The position numbers and the translations under genes were made by a program. Under the pieces are notes generated by a model, which saw only the letters and a list, made by a program, of their open reading frames with translations, did not search any database and had not been told where the DNA came from. A stretch of DNA of 64,000 bases from assembly GCA_005406025.1 (NCBI GenBank), contig BGZK01001271.1:1-64000 (forward strand), in the 5' to 3' direction. Below are positions 48,185-57,700 of the stretch, piece after piece; within the stretch, counting starts at the first letter, position 1; each line of letters starts with the position of its first letter. This stretch comes from Eumeta japonica (lineage: Eukaryota; Arthropoda; Insecta; Lepidoptera; Psychidae).

Positions 48185-50351
48185 ATTAATGGACGTAGAA
48201 AATTCAAAGATTTAAATAGATTCTGTTTGCATTCAAAACGTAAATCTCTATTCAAAAATGAGGTATCTTTGATATCTTCTTTTCTGTTATAAAAGATAAT
48301 AAATCGTATAACGGCGACTGACAAATAAAGTCTATAACGTGAAGAATAGAATCACCAAAGGTTGCTTTTGCATGTTTCATACTTTCTGGTAAAAATCGGT
48401 ATCCCCACCCCACAACCTCCCCTTATCATCTCCCTTCCCTCTCCTTCAGTCCACTTCTTCCTCCGTCAGATATTTTATACCTACTTAAGAAACCAGCAAC
48501 ACATTTATGATTTCGAAGGAGATGGGAGTGTCCATTGAGTGCCAGGCTAGTTTGAAGGCTAGCCTGTAGATTCGACGGTTTTTCAGATTTTTTCGTCGAC
48601 TTGTTACATTTAGTTTTAAAATCTTCAAACATTTCAAATTATGTAAATCAATTACCCTCTGCAGTATTTTAATATATTTTTTGAATTTCGTTTTAACAAC
48701 AAACAACGTTTAAAAATAAATGAAAAAAATTCTAATATCGAAAATAAAAGGCTTCATGGTAACAATTTTAAGGCTAGAAATTTCCACAACCATATTAGTT
48801 GATCGCACAATAATTTTCTTTAAATTATAAATCTACGGTTTGCTTCTAAGCAGACGCGATAAACGATATTTTTTCAGTTCTCTTGGTTTATAATAATAAG
48901 TCAAAAATAAGAGCCGGTTTAGATATTAGACTTTCAAAAAGATTTTATCACATATGCAAGTTATCTAACCCTGACCCTCGACTTCAGTCTAGAGCTCAAA
49001 AAGAGGAAAAAATACGTTAATAACAATCATTATTCACTCCACAGACTATTAATATTATTAGATATTGAAATAATTCCACTATTGAAACATAACGTCTAAC
49101 AAACTCTATTCAATGAATGAAACCAGGAACACCTATGAAAGACACGACTAACAAAATACATAAAACGAAATTTAAAAGCACATTTGTCTCGTACCTCAAG
49201 GAGACTGTAAGAAAGCAGCGTGCGTCCGAGCGAAACCGATACAACGAAATCGTGTAAAAACGATCGAGTCGGCATCAACACGATGCTAAAATGATTAGTT
49301 CGGGCGAGAGCGCGCGGCGTCAAAGCGCCCAACGTGACGTAATTTTGACGTCATAACGACACCGATCCGATCGTTTTGATTTAACATGATTGCCGCGGGT
49401 TACGTAACGGCTTATTGTTGACACAAATATGAAATCAGAATACACCACCACGACCACATCAATTAATTAATGGATTAACATAAAATTAGTGAAGATGTAT
49501 TTATTTTTTACATGAAAACGTATTTTAAGCTGAGTTGTTTGTTGTAAAATAATGAATAAAATTAGTAAATAAATGTATAACTGTGTCAAACTAGCGCAAT
49601 TCGAAAGCGCGGAGAGGCTTTTCTACGTATGTAAATAGCAATAGAAGATAAGGGGTTTTATGTCATGTATTTGTAATTCTTTAAGTGATATTCCGTAGAC
49701 ACTTAAAATTAGTAAGCCATATACCATTTTAATCGATTTTATAAGAAAAAAATATTATTTTTCAAAAACAAAGACGAAATGAACATAAATGTTCAATACA
49801 CTGTTTAATATAATTTTTCGATTTTTCTTAAATATTTTCAATGTTGAAATTACAACTTATTGTGATCAATTTTTCTTATTATAATAGTATTTCTGGCGAG
49901 TAATATCATTACGAATACGAGAGTTTTATGTCTTAGTAAAATGTCAAATGCAGTTCAGAGGCTTAAAATCCATTAAATAACATTAATTTTTTATAAATTT
50001 GCCATTTTGTCTCATGTTGATAATTCAAAATATACATTTTGTTTCCGGAGTACAGTTTCTTTTAATCATAATTGTGGAATCATAACTTAAATTGATGACA
50101 AAGAATTATCTGATTCCAAAGAAGAGGAATCTATGCAGTTTCAAAAAAAATCTGGTTAAAGAAATGAATTTTACAGTTTTCTAAAAATGTTGCTCATGAG
50201 GATAAAATATTGTGCTTTAGGAGCAAATGTTTACCATCTAGAAATGTAATAAATAGTCTTAGGTCAGACTCGACTAAAGATATCGTTACTTCAACTACAA
50301 TTTTATTATTGATGGAAAGCACAAGTCTTTATACATTAAAGAGAGTTATAT
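48185..50351 (-). repeat. Right arm of the 2.17-kb inverted repeat
   Basis: This is the complement of the left arm. Frames here repeat those of the left arm with small breaks. One A more than in the left arm near 48590 joins two short frames into a 73-codon minus-strand frame (48706-48485) containing RRIYRLAFKLAWHSMDTPIS. The corresponding left-arm frame is broken. The peptide is unknown to me. The CRE at 49346-49353 is preserved. The outer end (50341-50351) abuts a dispersed repeat. Confidence 0.93.
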
Positions 50352-50356
50352 ATTAT

Positions 50357-51630
50357 ACTAGCGGTCACCTGCCCGCTTCGTTGGGCGTAGATTTAAATTA
50401 CGCTATTTTTTATTATTCAAATGTGCTCGCACTATTGCTACCGCGGACATAGTTTATAATGAATTCCTTCATTTTTGATATCGGCCGAATTAGCTGTCAA
50501 TTCTGCTCCGGATCACGGTCTTATTCTCGATGTATAATAATATTAAAAAAATATTAATTATAGCTGGGCCTATAATTAATATATATTAAATATTCTTATA
50601 CCAACCCCTCAATCCCCTTTGTGGGTATAAATTCCGACGTGCTAAAAAATATTTTTTTGTCAAGTTTCAAACCTGCAAGAGCTATAGATTAAATATTTTA
50701 AATTATTTTTTTAATATTTAACGCCCCCGCACCGCTCTCAGTGGGTGAAGTTTCATAAAATTTATTCTCAATTGCGCTCAAAATTACAAAAAAGAATTCG
50801 CAATGTTTTTAACCTGCAGATGCTATTGATTAAAAGTTAAAAGTAAAAAATATGGCTGTTACCTGTTCGCTTCATTGATCATTCTTAATTTTAATAAATA
50901 ATAATAGATACCGATAAATATTAATAAACACATTTTAATATTGAAAACGCATTGGAGCTTAAATATGTAATTAATTATTTTCACAGATTGAAGATAAAAG
51001 ATTTAAACAATAATAATGATGGTTGTAATAAAAAAAAAATCTAATACGATACGGATAATTAAACAAAAATAACTTGTCTCATTTTCCTCTTCGACGTCGA
51101 AACTCTCAATACTGGACAAATCGAACACATGGAAATCAAAAGGAGAGATATTGTCATCCAACTCTAGTTTCTATAAAAACATATTGCGTACTGAACCATG
51201 TAGGTCTAGTGAAAAATTAATAATAAACATGATAATATTGAATTTAATTTACTTGATTTTTAAGAGAGGTTAGTCGTATAACTTACTTTTCGAAGTTTAA
51301 TAAATATTCCTTATACTTTATCTTCATCGCGGACCATTATTAAATATTTATAGACATCATTATTTCAAATAATAAATCCATAATAGGGAGTGAATAAGTA
51401 GTTTGCATAGCCAGAAATGTGGATAAATTGACCGTGAAAGTTATTGTACATGAATGATGTAATCATTCATTCATTTTAATAAGATACTGTAGGGTTAACC
51501 GACCTTATATATGGTTTAACATTTGTGCTATCACACGTTCTTCGTGTATACCAATTTTCATCAAGATTGGTCAAGCCGTTCTTGAGTTATAAGAAGACAT
51601 ACAAATAAACAGATGGACAAACAAAAATGA
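50357..51630 (-). repeat. Dispersed repeat with CTAGCGGTCACCTGCCCGC end
   Basis: The plus strand begins ACTAGCGGTCACCTGCCCGC and ends with CCAATTTTCATCAAGATTGG, TCAAGCCGTTCTTGAG and a run of ACAAATAAACAGATGGACAA. That order, an opening 'agcgg..cgcccgc', and a closing 'TCATCAAGATTGGTCAAGCCGTT' next to a GACA-rich run, is typical of abundant lepidopteran repeats read from their 3' side. Inside, a section around 50600-50800 is partly duplicated (CCCCTCAATCCCCTTTGTGG versus CCCCCGCACCGCTCTCAGTGG, each followed by TTAACCTGCAGATGC-like text). No protein-coding part is visible. Confidence 0.55.
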
Positions 51631-51817
51631 AAAAAATAGTATAATATGAATCACGGTATCATAAAATGATTATTTATCACAAAATCAGGTAAAAAAGAAA
51701 TAAATATACAGACAGAACCAATAGATTTATATAGTGGTATAAATATACATCAAGATATCGCAAACCACAAATCATCTATTGCATATCATATTCATATACC
51801 TTATTATTCACTGTATC

Positions 51818-51938
51818 TGTGGCGTTTGAGAAAAACATGATAACTCCAATAGAGTTATTCAATACGACAATCTAAAAATAAAACAACCCAAAAAAGTGTT
51901 CTCTTTTGGGTATTATCATGTTTTTCCCAAACACCACA
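51818..51938. mobile_element. MITE-like imperfect palindrome, about 121 bases
   Basis: TGTGGCGTTTGAGAAAAACA plus TGATAA (51818-51843) pairs with 51913-51938 at 24 of 26 positions. A smaller inner hairpin, CCCAAAA ... TTTTGGG, lies at about 51884-51910. The size and foldback shape suggest a miniature inverted-repeat element. I see no convincing target duplication. Confidence 0.55.
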
Positions 51939-53400
51939 AATGTATTGTGTTACATATTCTGTGTATATTCTGTATTTTGTTATATATGCTTATATATTCC
52001 GTACACAAGAACGTATTAATTATTCGAAAATTTGGTAACTAACCATTTTCTTAAGTAACAAGTTTATGATTTGTATCCAATTATCCCCAATGTAGGATCT
52101 TTTGGTATTTTGAAAAGAGTTCGTTTAAAATTAGATTTTTTCTCGCTAGATATATTTGGTCCCGTTGTATTAAATTCAATTTAAATTTCTATTATACTAG
52201 TACCATTGAACGCAGGAATTATAATCATTCAGAAATAATCAATTTCGTTGTATGTTCACGTAAATGGAAATAAATGGATATAATTTACCTACAAAAAGTA
52301 GCACACGTCGCTTAGTGTGTTTTTCTGGTCTAGATTTGCAGAATTTCACGCCACAATTCAACATTTTTTCGCTTTCCACACTTGTCAACGCACTGACATG
52401 TACTGATAAGTCGAACATGAATTGCGTCCTAGGAAGCCATTTACTTAGCAGATATGAGGTTTTATTTATTTGTATTATTATAATTTTTGAAATACTTTTT
52501 TATAAAAGTGAAGAGCGTATGATAGAGAACTGGTACTTAATCGTTTCTTTCTTCCACAGAAGAAAATACGAAATTATTGAAATTCTCAGAAAAACATGAA
52601 TAAAATATGTAAAAAAAATGTTGTATATAAATTTATTTTAGTATGCTATCTTAATATAATATTTCAGATTTTCCCAATGACTATTTGACGATATGTTTCA
52701 TATTTTCTGAGCTTTGAAACGATTAATAGTGTTTCGTCTCATTTTAAGTGTTTTATCGATAAAAGTTTTCATTTGACATTCTCCATTAAAAGTTCAATGA
52801 TAAATTGTAGTCCGTCGACAGGAAGTGTCAAACTCTGTGAAAATTACGAATATTCAATAACGTCGCTAGCTAAGTGTTAAAAGGTTATTCTCTATAAACA
52901 TTTTAGTAGGTATCAATGTTCTGTTTTTAGACTTCTTTAAAGATGAACAATGTTTCTTTCGTAAAAAAAAAATGGTGCGTATCAGATCCGACGCGTGGTT
53001 AGAGAATATATTTCTAATATATGAAATATGTCAATGGTTAATGGTGGAACTTCATAAATGGAAAGTTACTCCTCGCAAAGAGAGTTTTGAATAAATCTAA
53101 ACGTGATTTAAATGAAGAGGTTTTGAAATGATATATAAACTCTATTTAAATATTACTCTCAAACATAAGCATTTAATGGGATAGGTCATAAATATATAAA
53201 GCTCAGTACAGGATAAAATATCAACATGGATGTGCTTTGTTTCCATTAAATTTTATATAGTGCATATAACAAGAGAACAATAACGTAAATGACAGTTTCA
53301 CAGCAATATTCGTTTTTATCCAAAAGCCTTTACTACATTTTTCCTTGTTTGGTAGGCTGCAATATTTTTTTTTATGGTACACATCCCGTGGACACATTAT
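51939..53400. other. AT-rich DNA with one unrecognised 111-codon frame
   Basis: An ATG at 52264 opens 111 codons on the plus strand to 52599. The peptide has a hydrophobic stretch near residues 68-84 (VLFICIIIIFEILFY), which would suit a membrane segment. Base composition is like the surrounding AT-rich DNA, there are no flanking splice or promoter signals, and I match it to no family, so it may be chance. The remaining sequence shows nothing. Confidence 0.3.
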
Positions 53401-53630
53401 CTTTATTGCTGGATAAACGATGGCGGCTCAGTGCGTTCGATCCTGACCAGGACACGTAAACTGAATGACAAGTTTCGAAACTAAGTCAAATTAAACCACT
53501 CGCTTCGTGATTCAGCGCGTTAAATTATCGGTTAAGGGCGTCGTCATCGCAATGGTGACGAGGGCTATTAGCAGACACGAGTCTTATTGGGCGAGCGTGG
53601 AGGGCTTGTAAGGGCCAAGTTCCTCAGTAT
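53401..53630. other. GC-richer patch, function unknown
   Basis: The block holds GATGGCGGCTCAGTGCGTTC, GATCCTGACCAGG and, further on, GGGCGTCGTCATCGCAATGG. GGCTCAGTGC followed by GTTCGATCC resembles pol III boxes, but the spacing of about 14 bases is far too short for a tRNA. It is probably a conserved element or an old repeat. Confidence 0.25.
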
Positions 53631-54225
53631 GTAATAAAACGATTGTAAAAGGGCAGACATATTTAAAACCTAACGCGACCATTTTCTATATTACTCTGTG
53701 GTACGTTAGTTATAGTCGGTTTTCCGGTAAAGACACCTTGGTTCATGCGCTAACATCGATTCTTTGAGACCTTCATCGTCGAGTGTTTTATTTGTTTCAA
53801 ATAATTGTTCAAAATTCCATCGTTAATGAGAATTTTCGTAAGTATCAAATTTTATTATAGTATGACATCTAGCGTTGGCAATTAAAACCTTTTTTTATGA
53901 TCTCCTACTGTTGTTTTACGATTTTATGCTACAAACCGACTTTATTATATGAGACTACATCTCTAATTATAAAGATTATTAGTATTCAAAAGAAGTATAA
54001 TCATCGCGTTATGTTTTACTCCATTTAGCTTTCCGTTTGTTAATTCCATTCATTATTTACCTACGATTTATTTATGCGATCGTATTAAATCTTCCCGCTG
54101 GTTAAATGCGATGTATCCATACAGTCTTAGACTAGACGGTTACGTCCAAGAAATATAGGCCACTGAAGTCGTTTGGAACTCGAAAACGACAAAACTTGTT
54201 ATTGTCATGTTCTGATTCAAATGAG
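53631..54225. other. No gene seen
   Basis: AT-rich sequence with no recognisable feature. Confidence 0.5.
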
Positions 54226-54229
54226 CAAC

Positions 54230-54530
54230 GGCTCATGAACGGATCCGATAGGCGGTGACGTCACGGAGTCGCCCGCAGGAGCAGAAGGCGAGAGCGTCAC
54301 GCGCCATCGGGCAAATCGGCGCGGGGCGGCCGCGCGCGACCCGCATAGGGCGACGGCACCGCGCTCCGGCGATGCATCCACGGCTAGTTGGACGTGATTC
54401 AAAACATCGATACGACTCTTTGTCGCGGCTCAAGATAGAACGCATATCCCATTATCGTACGTTCGCCAACCCGATTTCGCCGGCGGTCGTTACGTGGATA
54501 CGACCGTGGAACGAATGAAGTATGTTAATA
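54230..54530. promoter_or_regulatory. CpG island with a CRE palindrome
   Basis: A strongly GC- and CpG-rich block in which nearly every frame is open, including 87 codons on the plus strand (54255-54518) and 61 and 70 on the minus strand. This is a by-product of composition. GGTGACGTCACGG at about 54255-54267 carries the full CRE palindrome TGACGTCA. GGGGCGGCCGCGCGCG follows. A promoter or enhancer is the likeliest reading. A coding exon on either strand cannot be ruled out. Confidence 0.35.
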
Positions 54531-54787
54531 ATGTTACGCCAGATCAAACGTATATGTACGAGTGCGTTCTGCCGTTATTTATGCCACTGACTTTGGACGC
54601 TCTACAGTTTTGATGCGTAAAATGAAAAATAATTTTACATCGTGTAACGTCCGATTCTGATCGTACACTCGTCCGGCGCCAGATTATGAGGCGATGTCGA
54701 TTTTATTCATCCCCACTGCCTATTCATTACATTGCTATTACCTCTGACCCTACCTCGGTTGCTTTAGGTACACGATCTGAATCATAT
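54531..54787. other. No gene seen
   Basis: Moderately GC-rich at first, then AT-rich. No element was recognised. Confidence 0.45.
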
Positions 54788-55125
54788 GTATTAATACGCT
54801 AAGGTTAAGATGTTTGCCTCCCTTTTTAGAAAAAGCCTCACAAATACTCTAAATAAATTTTATATTATTTAATAGATAATTACTTGCTCTACTGGCATCA
54901 ACAACTGAAAAAAATATTATTGGTTTTGTTTTTTTAAATTAATTAATTATTAAAATTATATATGTGGTGTAATCTGACGACTTTAATTTAGAAACAACGT
55001 CAACATGATGACGGTCGGTAAAAAGACACAATACAGCAATGCTGCCATCTGACGATTTTAATATTGAAATACGTCAGTATGATTACTAACTGTCGGTAAT
55101 TTTTTTGTTCAAATATTTCTTCGAT
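54788..55125 (+). repeat. Direct repeat copy A
   Basis: It matches 57061-57312 from TATTAATACG to ATATTTCTTCGA, through TTTGCCTCCC, TTAATAGATAATTACT, GGCATCAACAACT and GGTTTTGTTTTTTTAAATTA. Copy A is longer because the segment CTGACGACTTTAATTTAGAA...ACGTCAACATGATGACG is duplicated inside it. That duplication is about 75 bases and ends again in CTGACGATTTTAATATTGAA. The family is a non-coding dispersed repeat of unknown class. Confidence 0.8.
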
Positions 55126-55440
55126 CTATACATATTGGAACTAAATTTTTGAACAAAAAAGCTCAAAACACTGACATCGTTCTTTTGAGCTCACGTAAAT
55201 CAATGATTTACTTCTAGGTAACACTTTGAGCTGGAAAGTAGTAAGAAATTTCACGCACGGATGATCTATGGATCAAGCATTTTTCGAATTTTTGAGCTCA
55301 AAAGCTCAGAAACTATACTTTTGAACTCGAGTAGCTCAAAAATACATCGACAAACATAATAACAAGGGATGACCTACAAGATCAACCAATTGTCTTTTAA
55401 ATTTTTTTGAGTAGCATAGACTATAACATCTGACTAAAAA
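55126..55440 (+). repeat. Repeat with AGCTCAAAA words
   Basis: Several AGCTCAAAA and TTTTGAGCT words alternate, and GGATGACCTACAAGATCAAC near 55370 is the complement of text at about 11.64 kb. It abuts the direct repeat, so the two may belong to one larger element. Its class is unknown. Confidence 0.4.
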
Positions 55441-56040
55441 AATATATAAAGCGTTTTAGTTAATTTCTCTCTCTTATAGTAAAGAGAATCCAGCAGACAT
55501 GATTGAAAAGGACTAAGATACAGTAACGTTAGATGTATCATAAAATTAAGAGATTATCAATGATTTATTATGGACCAAAATTAGCATGTTATTCATTAAA
55601 AATTAAATGCAAAAATATTAGTTAATCTTCAAAAAAAGTTAATCTGTATTCAGATGTATATACATTGTTCATCTCATGCCCACAATTTGACGTTGATTGT
55701 ACAAAGATTATATTATTTGTAAAATTAAATGAATGTATTTTTATAAACCTCCAAAAATGTCAATAAATAATTTATGGTTTCTCTTACTTCATTAGTAAAA
55801 TATTATTTTAAGTATGAAAAGTTGAATTTTATTCCAATGCTTATTTCCCATTCAAACATTTACACAGTTAACATCCCTGAATATAATCCTAATTCCTTTT
55901 ACCCATATTACATTTTGAAAGGATTTTCTTCACAAACACTAGGAACGCTCGCTCATACTTTAAGTTTACGATAAACCCACGCCTACGTTGAAATGAGGGT
56001 ATTAAAGAGATCTCGCAATTACAAAATACCAACATACCGA
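55441..56040. other. No gene seen
   Basis: AT-rich DNA with a 66-codon frame (55774-55974) of no recognisable content. Confidence 0.5.
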
Positions 56041-56043
56041 AGA

Positions 56044-56133
56044 ATGACCTCCGTCAAAGTCTGCGGGCGCGTAGACACCGCAGACCGCGAAGGCCCGATG
56101 TCTCCGGGCCGGAACCGGCGTCCCGTGTCATTT
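56044..56133 (+). CDS. Candidate 30-codon exon in a CpG-rich block
   Basis: An ATG at 56044 opens exactly 30 codons of GC-rich sequence that end at GTAAGT (56134-56139, phase 0). The peptide includes MTSVKVCGRVDTADREG and RNRRPVSF. The donor is preceded by TTT rather than the preferred CAG or AAG, which lowers its quality, and the acceptor side (ACCGAAG) is weak. A first coding exon with a nearby promoter or a conserved non-coding element are both possible. I do not recognise the peptide. Confidence 0.22.
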
Positions 56134-56415
56134 GTAAGTGCCACTCATAATAACGCAGAACGGCCTACTTCGGGACAAAAACAAGAAGTTTCTACGCTTT
56201 ATTTAAAGTCTCCTGTGCGTTTACTCTTGATCGTTGTTGTCTTTGATCGCTGTTCATGATAAGAAATTTCTGTACTTTCGGTTTCGTGATTGGTATCATT
56301 GATATGAGATCTTGTTCTCGCGTTCATCTATAGGATTCTTTCTAAGAACCTTTATATGGCGTGATCTCAAAGACGAAATACGGTTATAAATAATACCTTT
56401 CCTGTTTTTCATAAT
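56134..56415. other. No gene seen
   Basis: GC content falls off to the right of the candidate exon. Nothing else was recognised. Confidence 0.4.
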
Positions 56416-56416
56416 T

Positions 56417-57050
56417 CATGCTAATATTGTATATGCGAAAATGTCTCCGTCTGTCTGTCTGTTACGTTTTTGCACCATATTACAATATCGATTGTTATAA
56501 ATTTTAGCATGGAGATGGTTTAATAGCAGAGGACGAACATAGACTACTTTTATTTGTTATATATATGAACTTTAGTGTACTAATAAAACGTTCTAAATTT
56601 CACTGAAATCAGTTCATCTTCTGTCCGTTTGTCTATCTATCTGATAGTCTGTATGTCTAAATATAACTTGAAAATTAGGTAACCAATTTTGACGAAATTT
56701 ACAAAACTGTTAGTCAATTTTCATAAAATGTGTGTTACTGTTTATTTTTTCGCGTGTTTAACTGCACAGCTTCTTATAATTAAAAACATTAATAATGATT
56801 AAAAAGTTTTATTTCAATTTGTCGGCTAAGCTTATTGTTCGATTTGTTTTAGAGGAGCGGTGTTAGAGTGGGCGGTAATGTTTGAGAAGATGGAGGAAAG
56901 AGAAAGATATGATATGAGAGGGTATAATGATTTATAATAATAATAAGAAATTTTTAATAAATTATATTATGTCACTAATGATAAGAAAATCATATTAAAT
57001 TCGAACGAACTATATAGGGCCTTCATATTACGTCTCTTGTCAATATTATT
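56417..57050 (+). repeat. Dispersed repeat family 2, plus copy
   Basis: It begins TGCTAATATTGTATATGCGA and then GTCTGTCTGTCTGTTACG, the head of a very abundant lepidopteran repeat. It shares GCGGTGTTAGAGTGGGCGGT and a following AG-rich section with the minus copy at 36.6-37.5 kb. The tail seems to be lost and the direct repeat copy B begins immediately after it. Confidence 0.65.
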
Positions 57051-57060
57051 ATTATTATAT

Positions 57061-57312
57061 ATATTAATACGTTAATGTTTGCCTCCCATTTTAGAAAAAA
57101 ACCTCACAATTATTTTATATAAATTTCATATTATTTAATAGATAATTACTTTCTCTACCGGCATCAACAACTAAAAAAATATTATTGGTTTTGTTTTTTT
57201 AAATTAATTAATTATTTAAATTATATAAGTGCTGCCATCTGACGACTTTAATATTGAAACAACGTCAGTATGCTTAACAGTCGTTAAATTTTTTGTTCAA
57301 ATATTTCTTCGA
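57061..57312 (+). repeat. Direct repeat copy B
   Basis: The shorter of the two copies, lacking the internal duplication of copy A at 54.8 kb. It contains TGCTGCCATCTGACGACTTT and closes with TTCAAATATTTCTTCGA like copy A. Confidence 0.8.
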
Positions 57313-57700
57313 ACTGTCATCTGAGTTTCATAATGTAATACAACAAAAAGACAAATGGTATACACAGTGTGCAAAACTAGTAACAAATTGAATACCTGCA
57401 ATAAATTTTTATTCATCAAATTGAATTGAATGATTTATTTACATAATAATTACAAAAACCATCAGATAAAATGCCTAGGCGACGAACACTGGAAAATCAA
57501 GCAGAAAGACGTCGAATTAAGTCAAATTGTATCAGATCACTATATCACATATATATCCTTAAAATAATGTTTATGAAGAAGTTTTGTAACAAAAAGAAAA
57601 TAAAATTAATATTTACAGTAATTTTGCAAACTGATAATTATTATACATAATTTGTGCGAATGCTTCGCTCAGGGTACGTCTAATATCTTCTCATTATAAT
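57313..57700 (+). other. Short frame beginning MPRRRTLENQAERRR
   Basis: An ATG at 57471 opens 57 codons whose first part is arginine-rich (MPRRRTLENQAERRRIKS) and whose second part is Lys/Ile/Tyr-rich like random AT DNA. The start resembles the arginine-rich N-termini of Helitron-type proteins, but the match is too short to claim. The block ends with GCGAATGCTTCGCTCAGGG, a phrase found at ends of insect repeats. Confidence 0.2.

Noticed and set aside
52264..52599. A 111-codon ATG-started frame as a membrane protein gene
   Set aside because: It has one hydrophobic stretch but ordinary AT-rich composition and no promoter, splice or family evidence. One frame of this length is plausible by chance in 64 kb.
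53424..53455. tRNA gene suggested by GGCTCAGTGC and GTTCGATCC
   Set aside because: The two boxes are only about 14 bases apart and no cloverleaf can be drawn.
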